A stretch of DNA of 64,000 bases from Paracoccus jeotgali. Its GTDB lineage: Bacteria; Pseudomonadota; Alphaproteobacteria; Rhodobacterales; Rhodobacteraceae. Of this stretch, positions 8,092-17,700 are shown in pieces; the first letter of the stretch is position 1; each line of letters begins with the position of its first letter. Under the pieces are notes generated by a model. That model saw only the letters and a list, made by a program, of their open reading frames with translations, was not told the DNA's origin and did no database searches. The translations under genes were made by a program, and so were the position numbers. Location of the stretch: positions 3,009,501 to 3,073,500 of the forward strand of contig NZ_CP025583.1 of assembly GCF_002865605.1 (NCBI RefSeq). Direction: 5' to 3'.

Positions 8092-8471
8092 GCCCGGCGG
8101 CCCCGCGCGGATTCGATCGACCACAGCGCGACCAGGAAATTCAGCGCCGCCGCGACGACGGTCCCAACGATCTTGGCCGGCCACAGCCCGATCCAGCCGG
8201 TCATCAGGCCCAGAGACAGCGAGGAGATCGCCAGCGACACCAGCGCGCCCCCCATGACGAAACGCGGCAGCGCCTGCCAATGGCTGCGACCGCGCTGGAA
8301 GGTCCAGCTTGAATTCAGCGCATAGGAAAACAGGACCGCGACCCCCCAGGCGATGACATTGGCCAGCAGCGGCGCCAGCCCCTGCAGCAGCCAGAAGACG
8401 GCGAAATCGACCGCCGTATTGCCGACGCCCACGATCAGAAAGCGCAGGATCTTGGTCAAATTCAGGCTCAT
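8088..8471 (-). CDS. GtrA family membrane protein (polyprenyl-linked sugar flippase)
   Basis: A 127-aa protein with four membrane helices, starting LRFLIVGVGNTAVDFAVFWLL, which is typical of the GtrA/DPMS3 family. Members are thought to flip undecaprenyl-phosphate-linked sugars across the inner membrane. It is followed with an ATGA overlap by the ArnT-like transferase. A short promoter-containing gap of about 150 bases separates it from the divergent GT2 gene. Confidence 0.85.
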   Translation of the reverse strand: MSLNLTKILRFLIVGVGNTAVDFAVFWLLQGLAPLLANVIAWGVAVLFSYALNSSWTFQRGRSHWQALPRFVMGGALVSLAISSLSLGLMTGWIGLWPAKIVGTVVAAALNFLVALWSIESARGRRA

Positions 8472-8622
8472 GATCCGGGTCCGTGGCGGGGCTGCGGGTT
8501 CGGGGGGTCTGTAAGCCCTTCGGCGGCGGATTCCCAGCGCTGCCGTTCGCGGGCCGATTGTGCTTGGGCGCGGGGTTAACTAGGTTGGGCCAGCCCCTTG
8601 TCAGCAGCCGAAAGAGCCCGGA

Positions 8623-9639
8623 ATGAAAAGCCTGGCGTTTGTCATTCCGATCTACAACGAAGCCGAGAACATCGCCTCGCTGCTGGACCGGCTGCTGTCG
8701 GTCGCCGACCGGCTCGAGCGGTTATTCGCGTTGCAGGTCCGGCTGGTCTTCATCGACGATGGCAGCGCCGATGACAGCTATGACATCCTGAAGGCGCAGG
8801 AGTTCGGCGGCCGTCCGGCGCAGATCGTGCAGTTTTCGCGCAATTTCGGGAAAGAGGCGGCGCTGTCGGCAGGGCTGGAAGCTGCGGCCGATGCCGATGC
8901 GGTGATCCTGATGGACGCCGATCTGCAGCACCCGCCCGAGGCCGCGCTGGACTTCGTCACGGGCTGGCTCGAAGAAGGCTATGACAGCGTCTATTCCTAC
9001 AAGGATCAGCGCCGGAAAAGCGAGGGCGCGCTGCGGGCGCTGATGTCCTGGCTGTTCTATCGCACCATCAATCACGGCGCGCGCTTCGTCATTCCGCGCG
9101 ACGCGGGCGATTTCCGGCTGCTGACGCAGCCGGTCTGCCACGCGCTGCTGGCGATGCCGGAAAACCAGCGCTTCATGAAGGGGCTGTATGGCTGGGTCGG
9201 GTTCCGCCAAAAGGCCATCCCCTTCACGCCCGAGCCGCGCATGGCCGGCACCTCCAGCTTTCGCCCGGCGCAGCTTTTCGCCATGACGCTGGATGCGCTG
9301 ACCAGCTTCACCATCGCGCCGCTGCGGTTCATGGCGCTGTTCGGGCTGATCATCGCCTGCCTCAGCACCCTTTACGGCATCTTCATCGTGGTCGAGCGGC
9401 TGCTGGTCGGCGGCAACCCGGCGGGGATCGCCTCGGTCCTGACGCTGATCTCGTTCTTCGGCGGGATGCAGATGCTGGCACTGGGGCTGCTGGGCGAATA
9501 TGTCGGCAAGGGCGTGCTCGAGGCCAAGAACCGCCCCAGCTTCATCATCCGCGACCGGGTGACGATCAACGCCGACGGGGCTGCGACAGGGGCCGAACCG
9601 CAGGTCGCGCCGCTGTCAAAGGCAGGCCGCGGGCGGTGA
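8623..9639 (+). CDS. polyprenyl-phosphate glycosyltransferase, family 2 (GtrB/ArnC/FlmF-like)
   Basis: A 338-aa enzyme with an N-terminal GT-A domain and two C-terminal membrane helices. Visible motifs are PIYNEAENIASLLDRLL near residue 9, IDDGSADDSYDIL near 45, the metal-binding MDADLQHP near 103 and a later RDAGDFRLL. Relatives load a nucleotide sugar onto undecaprenyl phosphate in the cytoplasmic leaflet. It overlaps the downstream YdjC deacetylase gene as GTGA, so the two products are likely made in a fixed ratio. The sugar is not determined; the deacetylase neighbour suggests an N-acetylhexosamine. Confidence 0.88.
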   Translation: MKSLAFVIPIYNEAENIASLLDRLLSVADRLERLFALQVRLVFIDDGSADDSYDILKAQEFGGRPAQIVQFSRNFGKEAALSAGLEAAADADAVILMDADLQHPPEAALDFVTGWLEEGYDSVYSYKDQRRKSEGALRALMSWLFYRTINHGARFVIPRDAGDFRLLTQPVCHALLAMPENQRFMKGLYGWVGFRQKAIPFTPEPRMAGTSSFRPAQLFAMTLDALTSFTIAPLRFMALFGLIIACLSTLYGIFIVVERLLVGGNPAGIASVLTLISFFGGMQMLALGLLGEYVGKGVLEAKNRPSFIIRDRVTINADGAATGAEPQVAPLSKAGRGR

Positions 9640-10400
9640 GGGGCGTTCTGGTCGCCGACGATTTCGGGCTGGGGCTGCGGCACAATCAGGTCATCCTGAC
9701 CCTGCTGGAAAACGGCGCGATCGACGCGACGTCGGTGATGATCGACGGCGCGCTGCCGCCGGATCATCTGGCGCGGCTGGAACGCTGCCGGCGGCAGGGC
9801 GCGCAAATCGGGCTGCATCTGAACCTGACCCACAGATTTGACGCTGACCCCGCCGCGCCCACCATCTCGCAACTGCTGCGGGACGCGCTGCGGGGGCGGG
9901 TGCCGGCAGCGCTGCTGGGGGATTTCGCGCGGCAGGCGCAGGCGTTTCAGGATCGGTTCGAGCGGCTGCCCGATTTCTATGACGGTCATCAGCATGTCCA
10001 CTGCCTGCCCGGCTTTGCCGCCGCCGCGGCCGCGTTGCCGAAAGGCGAGGCGACATGGCTGCGCGTCCCGCTGCCTCGTGGGGCGGGCGGGCTGCGCCGC
10101 AATATCCGCGCGGGTGGGCCAAAGACGCTGCTGGTCGCCTCGCTGGCGCGGGCGGCGCGGCGGCGTTTCCGGCGAATGGGCTGGCGCGTCAACGAGGATT
10201 TCAGCGGGTTTCTGCGGCTGGACGATCCGGTCAGCGTGCGGCGTTGGCTGCCGCGTCTGCTGGATGCAACCGGCCCCGATTGCGTTGTGATGGTGCATCC
10301 GGGGGCGCAGGACGACCCGGCGCAATGTCCCGGTCATGCAGCGGCCGCGCGGCAGGTGGAGGCGGAGATCCTCGCAGGCCGGAAAGAGCACGAGCCATGA
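9636..10400 (+). CDS. YdjC/ChbG family carbohydrate deacetylase (NaxD/HpnK-like)
   Basis: A 254-aa protein with the YdjC metal-site motifs VADDFGL at residues 5-11, GLHLNLT near 58 and GHQHVH near 113. The start is GTG 9636, which overlaps the TGA of the glycosyltransferase. Family members remove acetyl groups from chito-oligosaccharides, from hopanoid glucosamine (HpnK), or from polyprenyl-phosphate GalNAc (NaxD of Francisella). No hopanoid genes lie nearby, and the coupled GT2 gene supports the NaxD-type role. The stop overlaps the ATG of ttrS, so the sugar genes and the sensor kinase appear co-transcribed. Confidence 0.82.
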   Translation: MRGVLVADDFGLGLRHNQVILTLLENGAIDATSVMIDGALPPDHLARLERCRRQGAQIGLHLNLTHRFDADPAAPTISQLLRDALRGRVPAALLGDFARQAQAFQDRFERLPDFYDGHQHVHCLPGFAAAAAALPKGEATWLRVPLPRGAGGLRRNIRAGGPKTLLVASLARAARRRFRRMGWRVNEDFSGFLRLDDPVSVRRWLPRLLDATGPDCVVMVHPGAQDDPAQCPGHAAAARQVEAEILAGRKEHEP

Positions 10401-12178
10401 GGGCGCTGCTGGCGGCGCTCTGCCTTTCCGCGATCCCGGTGCAGGCCGCGGCGGAAGAGCTGCGGATCGGCGTCCTCGATTATGCCGGGGCCGATTACGC
10501 GCTGTCACATTGGGCGTACACGGTTCAGGGGCTGAACGCGGCGCTGCCCGATCATCACTTTCGGCTGGTGGCGCTGGACATGCCGGCGCTGGATGCGGCG
10601 CTGGCCGAGGGCGCTGTGGATTTTGTGATCACGAACCCCGGCCACTACGCGCAGCTTGAATACGGCCACCGCATCAGCCGCATCGCGACGACCGAGGACG
10701 ACGCCCCGGTGGCCGGCAGCCTGATCACGACGCAGGATCTGGACAGCCTTGACGATCTGGCCGGCAAGCGCCTCGCCGTGGTGTCGACCGAGGCGTTCGG
10801 CGGCTTTCGCCTGATCTGGGGCGAGATGATGGACTCCAACCCCCGCCTGCCGTCGCGTATCGAGCTGGTCGAGACCGGCTTTCCCATGCAGCGCGTGGCC
10901 GATGCGGTGCTGGACGGGCAGGCCGATGCCGGGGCGATGCGGGCCTGCATGCTGGAACAGCTGCAGGCCGATCATCCCGGCCGCTATGACGCGCTGCGGG
11001 TGTTCGCGCAGCGCGATTCCGGCGGCTCGGACTGCGCCGTCTCGACCCGGATCTATCCCGGCTGGCCCTTTGCCAAGACCGAGGCCACGCCGCCCGACAC
11101 CGCCAAGCAGGTGGCGCTGGCCCTGCTGGCGATGGGCGGCGACACGCGCTGGACGGTGCCGGTCGATTACCAGCCCGTCCACGACCTGCTGCGGCGGCTG
11201 CGGATCGGCCCCTATGCGCGCGGCCCCGTTTCGCCCGGCGACGTGGTCGAGGATTACCGCGACTGGCTGATCGCGCTGGCGCTGGCGCTGCTGTTCTGGG
11301 CGATCTATTCCGTCCGGATCGAGCGCCGCGTGCGCCAGCGGACCCGCGAGCTGGACGACAGCAACCACCGCCTGCGGCTGGAAATGGCCGAGCGGCAGCG
11401 CATGGAAGAGGCCGAGCGCCAGCACCGGCGCGAGATCGAACATGTCGCCCGCCTCTCGATCCTGGGCGAAATGGCGTCGAGCATCGCGCATGAGTTGAAC
11501 CAGCCGTTGGCGGCGATCTCTGGCTTTGCGCAGGGCAGCCTGATCCGGCTGCAGGGTGGCACCATGACCGCGCCCGAGATGCAGACCGCCGCCACCCGCA
11601 TCGCCGAGCAGGCCGAGCGCGCGGCGACGGTGATCCGCCGCATCCGCGCCTTTGTCCGCAAGCGCGAGGTCCAGATGCAGCCCCTGCGCCCGGCCGATCT
11701 GCTGCGCGACTCGCAGGCGCTGTTCGCGCCGGCCGCCAATCGCGGCGGGGTCAGCGTCACCATCGACGCGCCCGACAACCTGCCGCGCGTGCTGGCCGAC
11801 CCGATCCAGATGCAGCAGGTCTTGCTGAACCTGGTCCAGAACGCCATCGACGCCATGCAGACGACCCCGCCCGAGGACCGCCGCATCGACATAACCTTGC
11901 GCTCGGACACGACGCCCAAGCCCGGTGTCACGCTGCGGCTGCGCGATCACGGCACCGGCATGGACCCAGCCGCGCTGGCCCGCTTTGCCGAGGCGTTCCA
12001 CACCACCAAGCCCGACGGGATCGGGCTGGGGCTTGCGCTGTCGCGGTCAATCGTCGAAGCCCATGGCGGCACCATGCAGGCCGGGCCGCCGGCCACGGGG
12101 TCGGGGCTGGTAGTGACGATCTGGCTGCCGGTGGCCGGGGACGATCTGGAACGGAAAGGGGCCGACCATGACGGATGA
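10397..12178 (+). CDS. ttrS: tetrathionate-responsive sensor histidine kinase TtrS
   Basis: A 593-aa membrane kinase. Residues 1-20 form a signal peptide. Residues 20-280 form a periplasmic PhnD/TtrS-like binding domain (LRIGVLDYAG, DFVITNPGHYAQLEYGHR). One membrane helix lies near 290-306, followed by a coiled coil. The kinase core has the phospho-acceptor His near 365 in SIAHELNQPL, an N-box (LLNLVQNAIDAM) near 475 and G-boxes (DHGTGMD, GIGLGLAL). Length and layout match Salmonella TtrS. The start at ATG 10397 overlaps the YdjC stop. It precedes ttrR and the structural genes ttrBCA, which fixes the assignment. Confidence 0.83.
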   Translation: MRALLAALCLSAIPVQAAAEELRIGVLDYAGADYALSHWAYTVQGLNAALPDHHFRLVALDMPALDAALAEGAVDFVITNPGHYAQLEYGHRISRIATTEDDAPVAGSLITTQDLDSLDDLAGKRLAVVSTEAFGGFRLIWGEMMDSNPRLPSRIELVETGFPMQRVADAVLDGQADAGAMRACMLEQLQADHPGRYDALRVFAQRDSGGSDCAVSTRIYPGWPFAKTEATPPDTAKQVALALLAMGGDTRWTVPVDYQPVHDLLRRLRIGPYARGPVSPGDVVEDYRDWLIALALALLFWAIYSVRIERRVRQRTRELDDSNHRLRLEMAERQRMEEAERQHRREIEHVARLSILGEMASSIAHELNQPLAAISGFAQGSLIRLQGGTMTAPEMQTAATRIAEQAERAATVIRRIRAFVRKREVQMQPLRPADLLRDSQALFAPAANRGGVSVTIDAPDNLPRVLADPIQMQQVLLNLVQNAIDAMQTTPPEDRRIDITLRSDTTPKPGVTLRLRDHGTGMDPAALARFAEAFHTTKPDGIGLGLALSRSIVEAHGGTMQAGPPATGSGLVVTIWLPVAGDDLERKGADHDG

Positions 12179-12785
12179 GGCGGTCATTCACGTCGTCGAC
12201 GACGATCAGGCCGCGCGCGAGGGGCTGGCCTTTCTGCTGTCAGCGCTGGGCCTCGACGTGCGCTGCCATGCGGGCGGGGCCGAGTTGCTGGCGGTGCTGG
12301 ACCCGGACCGGCCGGGCTGCATCCTCGCCGATCTGCGGATGCCGGGCATGTCGGGGCTGGAACTGCTGGACGCGCTGCGCGACCTCGACTGCCCCCTGCC
12401 GGTCATCATGATCACCGGGCACGGCGATGTGCCGGCGGCGGTGCGGGCGATGCAGCAGGGGGCGCTGGATTTTCTGGAAAAGCCGGTCAACGGCATGGCG
12501 CTGGTCAATCGCGTGACCGAGGCCATTGCGATCAGCCGCGACACCGCCGCCGCGCGCCGGATGCGGGCGGCGCTGGACGACCGCCTTGCCAGCCTGACCG
12601 CGCGCGAGGCCGAGGTCGCCCGCGCCGTGCTGGCCGGGCGGCTGAACAAGCAGATCGCGGCCGATCTGGGGATCAGCCAGAAAACCGTCGAGATTCATCG
12701 CCATAACCTGATGGACAAGATGGGCGCGGGCAGCGCGGCGGAACTGGTGCGACGGCTTGTCGCGGCCGGATGGGGGCAGGATTAG
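12168..12785 (+). CDS. ttrR: response regulator TtrR (FixJ/NarL type)
   Basis: A 205-aa two-domain regulator. The receiver has the acidic pocket VVDDDQ at 9-14, the phosphorylated Asp near 55 in LADLRMPG, Thr in MITGHG and Lys in LEKPV. The C-terminal LuxR-type helix-turn-helix reads LTAREAEVARAVLAGRLNKQIA and TVEIHRHNLMDKMGA. It overlaps ttrS by 11 bases. It is expected to turn on ttrBCA when TtrS senses tetrathionate. A 16-base palindrome overlaps its own stop codon and is a candidate binding site. Confidence 0.85.
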   Translation: MTDEAVIHVVDDDQAAREGLAFLLSALGLDVRCHAGGAELLAVLDPDRPGCILADLRMPGMSGLELLDALRDLDCPLPVIMITGHGDVPAAVRAMQQGALDFLEKPVNGMALVNRVTEAIAISRDTAAARRMRAALDDRLASLTAREAEVARAVLAGRLNKQIAADLGISQKTVEIHRHNLMDKMGAGSAAELVRRLVAAGWGQD

Positions 12786-12798
12786 GGGTTTACCCCTA
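12783..12798. promoter_or_regulatory. 16-bp palindrome, candidate TtrR operator
   Basis: TAGGGGTTTACCCCTA: two perfect 7-base arms around a 2-base centre, overlapping the ttrR stop and about 81 bases before the ttrB start. A 7-2-7 layout of this length is what FixJ-type regulators such as StyR and TodT bind. No binding data exist for this site. Confidence 0.45.
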
Positions 12799-12851
12799 GC
12801 CCTTGCGGGTTTGCCCCGATGGCGCGCCGACCCGCCCGCGCCCTAGATCGA

Positions 12852-12875
12852 GAGTGTTCCACAAGAAGGACACTC
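12852..12875 (+). promoter_or_regulatory. inverted repeat covering the ttrB ribosome binding site
   Basis: GAGTGTTCC and GGACACTC pair with one bulged base around ACAAGAA. The AGAAGGA ribosome binding site of ttrB lies in the loop and right arm, and the ATG follows at 12880. In mRNA this could sequester the site; on DNA it could be an operator half-site pair. Confidence 0.3.
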
Positions 12876-12879
12876 GAAG

Positions 12880-13632
12880 ATGAACACCACCAACCGACGC
12901 GGCTTTCTGGAGGCGCTGGGCAGGGTCAGCATGGGGGCCGCGGCTTCGGTCGCCGGCGCCGCCCATGCCGGGGGTGCCGCCCATGCCGCGGGTGCCGCCG
13001 CTGAAACCGGCCCGAAATGGGGCATGGTGGTCGATCTGCGCAAATGCATCGGCTGCCAGGCCTGCACGGTCGCCTGCATCATGGAAAACGACGTGCCCGA
13101 GGGGGCGTTCCGCACCCATGTCTCGGTCTATGAGGTGCTGCAGGATGGCGGCGACCCGGCCATGGTCATGCTGCCGCGCCTGTGCAACCACTGCGAAAAC
13201 CCGCCCTGCGTCCCGGTCTGCCCGGTCGATGCCACCTTCAAGGTCGAAGGCACGGGCGAGGTGCTGGTCGATGCCAGCCGCTGCGTCGGCTGCGCCTATT
13301 GCGTGCAGGCCTGCCCCTATGACGCGCGGTTCATCAACCACGAGACCCAGGTCGCGGACAAATGCACCTTTTGCTATCACCGCACCGCCGTCGGCCTGCT
13401 GCCGGCCTGTGTCGAGACCTGCGTCGGCGGCGCCCGCAACTTCGGCGATCTGAACGACGCCGACAGCGAGGTGTCGCGGATGCTGGCCGAGAACCCGGTC
13501 TCGGTGCTGCGGCCGGAAATGCACACCAATCCGAACGTCTATTACATCGGGCTCGATGAAGCGTTGCAGGGGCGCGTGGCCGGTGAGGCCGCCTATCGCC
13601 CGCCGCTGAACCTGCCCGCCGATCACGTCTGA
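12880..13632 (+). CDS. ttrB: tetrathionate reductase iron-sulfur subunit TtrB
   Basis: A 250-aa electron-transfer subunit. It has a twin-arginine signal (NRRGFLEALG) and an Ala/Gly-rich stretch, then sixteen cysteines in four groups: CIGCQACTVAC, CNHCENPPCVPVC, CVGCAYCVQAC and CTFCYH with a later ACVETC. This is the DMSO-reductase-family four-cluster ferredoxin subunit. It would carry electrons from the TtrC quinol oxidase to the molybdenum subunit TtrA on the periplasmic side. It is followed by ttrC after 13 bases. Confidence 0.85.
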   Translation: MNTTNRRGFLEALGRVSMGAAASVAGAAHAGGAAHAAGAAAETGPKWGMVVDLRKCIGCQACTVACIMENDVPEGAFRTHVSVYEVLQDGGDPAMVMLPRLCNHCENPPCVPVCPVDATFKVEGTGEVLVDASRCVGCAYCVQACPYDARFINHETQVADKCTFCYHRTAVGLLPACVETCVGGARNFGDLNDADSEVSRMLAENPVSVLRPEMHTNPNVYYIGLDEALQGRVAGEAAYRPPLNLPADHV

Positions 13633-13645
13633 GGGGGATGATCTG

Positions 13646-14764
13646 ATGCAGGTTCACGAGCTTGTCGGGACCGTTCACGAGGCCGCTTGGCTGCCTTGGG
13701 CGGTGCAATATTTCTTTCTGATCGCAATCTCCACCACGGCGCTGCTGATGACGCTGCCGGTGCTGGCGCTGGGGCGGCAGGGCTCTCTGCCGCTGGCCCG
13801 GCTGGCGCTGATGGTGGCCGTCACCACCGGCATCACCGCGCCGGTGGCGCTGCTGGCCGACCTTCACCAGCCGTTCCGCTTCTGGCATTTTTACGCCTTC
13901 CCCAATCTGCGGTCGTGGATGGCCTGGGGCGCGTGGTTCGTGCCCGGCTATGTCGCGCTGCTGCTGGGCTTTGCCTGGGCGGTCCATCGCCCGCAGTTTC
14001 ACGCCATGGGCCAGCGCGACTGGCGCTTTGCCTGGCTGTTCCGCTGGCTGAGCCTGAATGGCGCGGGCAACGGCTTCGCGCCGCTGCTGGGGATCGGTGC
14101 GGGCGTCCTGGCGCTGATCGTGCTGCTCTATACCGGGGTCGAGGTCTTCGTCGTCCGCTCTCGCCCGCTGTGGAACACGCCCTTCCTGCCGCTGCAGTTC
14201 CTTGCCACCGGCTTTGTCGGCGCGCTGGGGGTGATGCTGGTCCTGGGCCGCGCGCTGCACTCTGGCCCGGCGGTCGAGACGCGGCTGAACCGCCTGCTGG
14301 CGATGTGGCTGCTGCTGGTCGCGGGGCTGGGGGCGGCGTGGTTCATCGTCTCGATGTCGGGGCTGAGCCCGCGTCACAGCGAGGCGCTGGCCTCGGTCGC
14401 GGGCTTTGTCGTCTGGCAGCGCATCGCGATCTGGGGCGCGCTGACCATCGCGGTCACGCTGCTGGTGGCGCTGGTCTGGCCGCATCGCAGCGGCTGGGTC
14501 ACCGGGCTGCTGGCGATCCACGCCGCCTGGATGTTTCGCTGGGTGGTGTTCATGGGCGGTCAGGCCGTGCCCAAGGTCGGCTCGGGTCTGTATGACGCGC
14601 TGATGCCGACCGGGATCGACGGGCTGATGGGGGTCATCGGGACCTTCGGCCTGTGGCTGTTCCTGCTGATCGCCTACACCACCTTCATTCCCTGGGACGA
14701 GGCCACCGCGCCCGCGCGACCCGCGCGCCTGCGCCCTGCGCCCGTCCCGGCCCGCCCTGTGTAA
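13646..14764 (+). CDS. ttrC: tetrathionate reductase membrane subunit TtrC (NrfD family)
   Basis: A 372-aa integral membrane protein with about nine hydrophobic helices. It belongs to the NrfD/PsrC family, which anchors the complex and oxidises quinol. The segments ADLHQPFRFWHFY and LRSWMAWGAWFVPGY are characteristic. It lies between ttrB and ttrA with short spacers; ttrA follows after 11 bases with an AAGGAG ribosome binding site. The C-terminal tail is Pro/Ala/Arg-rich and probably cytoplasmic. Confidence 0.83.
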   Translation: MQVHELVGTVHEAAWLPWAVQYFFLIAISTTALLMTLPVLALGRQGSLPLARLALMVAVTTGITAPVALLADLHQPFRFWHFYAFPNLRSWMAWGAWFVPGYVALLLGFAWAVHRPQFHAMGQRDWRFAWLFRWLSLNGAGNGFAPLLGIGAGVLALIVLLYTGVEVFVVRSRPLWNTPFLPLQFLATGFVGALGVMLVLGRALHSGPAVETRLNRLLAMWLLLVAGLGAAWFIVSMSGLSPRHSEALASVAGFVVWQRIAIWGALTIAVTLLVALVWPHRSGWVTGLLAIHAAWMFRWVVFMGGQAVPKVGSGLYDALMPTGIDGLMGVIGTFGLWLFLLIAYTTFIPWDEATAPARPARLRPAPVPARPV

Positions 14765-14775
14765 GGAGACATCCC

Positions 14776-17700
14776 ATGTCCACACGTCGCAACATCCTGA
14801 AAGGCGCCGCTGCCACCGGGGCGCTGGCCACCTTCGGCGCGGGCTATGCCGACACCGCCCGCAACCTGGTCAAGGGCAAATGGGCGGGCGCCGTGCCCGC
14901 CAGCGCCCTGACCGGCAACTCGCAGGCGCCGGAATTCAGCATCGACCCGGTGACCGGCGATCTGGAACTGAACCCCGACATCGCGGTCAGCTATGCGATG
15001 TGCATCGGCTGCACGACCATGTGCGGGGTGCGCGTCAAGATCGACCGCAAGGAAAACCGCGTGCTGCGGGTGACCGGCAACCCCTATAGCCCGCTCAGCA
15101 CCAAAGATTATCTGCCCTATGAAACGCCGGTCCGCGACAGCTTCAAGGCGATGGCGCAGGTGGGCGCGCGTCAGGGTCACGGCGCGCGGTCGACCGCCTG
15201 CGGGCGCGGCAATGCGGTGCTGCAGCAGGTCGAGAACCCGCGCCGCGTGCTGCAACCGCTGAAGCGTGTCGGCCCGCGTGGTTCGGGCGAGTGGCAGACG
15301 ATCAGCTTTGAGCAGCTGGTTGCGGAAATCTGCGACGGCGGCGATCTGTTCGGCGAAGGCCGCGTCGCCGGCCTGCGCGAGATCCGCGATCTGGACACCC
15401 CGATCCGCGCCGACGCGCCCGAGATGGGGCCGCGCGCCAACGGTCTGGCGATGCTCAGCTCGGTCGATGACGGGCGCGACGTGATGAACCTGCGCTGGCT
15501 GAAGCAGGGCTTCGGCTCGACCAACTATGTCCGCCACGGCTCTTATTGCGGCGGCTCGTATCGGTCGGGGTCGGGGGCGCTGTTCGGGGACGTCAAGAAG
15601 ATGCCCCACGCCAAGCCCGATTTCAGCGAGGCAGAGTTCATCCTGTTCGTCGGCACCGCGCCGGGCAACGCCGGCAACCCCTTCAAGCGCATCGGCGCGC
15701 TGCTGGCCGAGGCGCGCAGCACCGGCAAGCTGGATTATGTCGTCGTCGATCCGGTGCTGAACAACGCCGACAGCGGCCCCTCGGGTCAGCGCGCGCGCTG
15801 GCTGCCGATCATCCCGGGCACCGACGGCGCGCTGGCCATGGGCATCATCCGCTGGATGTTCGAAAATGACCGCGTCAACCAGCCCTATCTGGCCCAGCCA
15901 AGCGCCGACGCGGCCGAGGCGGCGGGCGAGGCGAACTGGACCAACGCCACCCATCTGGTCATCACCGACCCCGACCACCCCCGCATCGGCCGGCATCTGC
16001 GCGGCTCTGACCTGGGGCTGACGGTCGAGGGCGAGGCTTACGGCGAGGCCGACCCCTATACCATCGCCGCTGCGGGCGGGGCCGAAGCCGCGGGCGACCG
16101 CGCCGCGCCGCTGTTCTTTCAGGGCCGGATTGAGACGCCGCAGGGCCCGGTCGAGGTCGCAACCGGCCTCAGCCTGCTGCGGGCCGAGGCGATGTCACGC
16201 AGCCTGGACGACTATGCCGCCGATTGCGGCATCTTGGCCGCGACCATCGCCGATCTGGCGAACCGGCTGACCAGCCACGGCCGCAAGGCCGCCGTCAACA
16301 GCCATGGCGGCATGATGAGCGGCTCTGGCTTCTACAACGCCTGGTCGCTGATGACGATCAACGCGCTGATCGGCAACCTGAACCACAAGGGCGGGACGGT
16401 CATCTCGGGCGGCTGGTTCCCGGACAGCAAGGGTCCGGTCTATGATCTGGAAACCGTGCAGAACGAGGTGGTGCCGACCGGCCTGCCTCTGGGCCGGAAC
16501 GTGCCGTATGAAAAGACCTCGGCCTTCAAGGCGGCGAAGGCGGCGGGCAAGCCCTATCCGGCGAACTCGCCTTGGTATCCCAACGCGCCGGGGCTGGCGA
16601 CCGAATGGTTCGCCTCGATGCTGGGCGGCGATCCTTACGGCGTCGAGGCGCTGTTCCTGCGCAACGCCAACCCCGTCTATGGCATCGGCGGCATCCAGCA
16701 CATGCTGGACAAGCTGCGCGATCCGGCGGTGGTGCCGCTGATCGTGGCCATCGACCCCTTCATCAACGAAAGCTCGGCGCTGGCCGATTACATCGTGCCC
16801 GATACGGTGATGTATGAAAGCTGGGGCTTCGCCAAGCCGTGGAATGGGGTGCCGACCAAGGTGACGACGGCGCGCTGGCCGGTGATCGAACCCCGCGTCG
16901 GCCGCACCGCCGAGGGCGTGCCGATCGATTCCGACATGTTCCTGATCGCGCTGGCCAAGCGGCTGGACCTGCCCGGCTTTGGCGAGAACGCGATTCCCGA
17001 CGCGGACGGCAATCTGCACCCGCTGAACCGGCCCGAGGATTTCTATCTGCGCGGCGCGGTCAACGTGGCCTCGCTGGGAACGCCGGTCGCGGATGCCAGC
17101 GACGACGATATCGAGGTCTCGGGCGTGACGCGGATTCTCGACAGCCTGCAATCGGTGCTGCGCCCGGACGAATGGCGGCGCGCGGCCACCATCTATGCCA
17201 AGGGCGGCCGCTACGAGAACAAGAGCCAGAGCCACGAGGGCGAACTGGCCCGCCACCGCTGGCAGCAGCCCCTGCAGATCTATAACGAGGGCGTGGGTGC
17301 GGCGAAAAACGCCATGACCGGCCAGCGCAGCCCCGGCACGGCAGGCTGGCGCGAACCGGTCTTTGCCGATGGCACGCCGGTCGCGCAGCACTACCCGGCG
17401 GGCGAATGGCCGCTGAAGGTGGTCAGCTTCAAGTCGCCGCTTCAGAACTCGTATTCCGTGGGCGCCAAGGTGCTGCTGCGGATCGTGGGGTCCAACCCGG
17501 TCCATGTCGGGTCGGCGGTGGCCGAGGCACATGGGCTGTCCACCGGCGACCGGGTGCGGCTGTCGACGCCGGGCGGCAATCTGGAAACCGAGGTGGTGGT
17601 CCGCGAAGGCGTCGCCCCCGGCACCATCGCCATCGAGCACGGCTTTGGCCACCGCGCCTTCGGCGCCTCCGACATCACCATCGACGGCAACGTGACCCCG

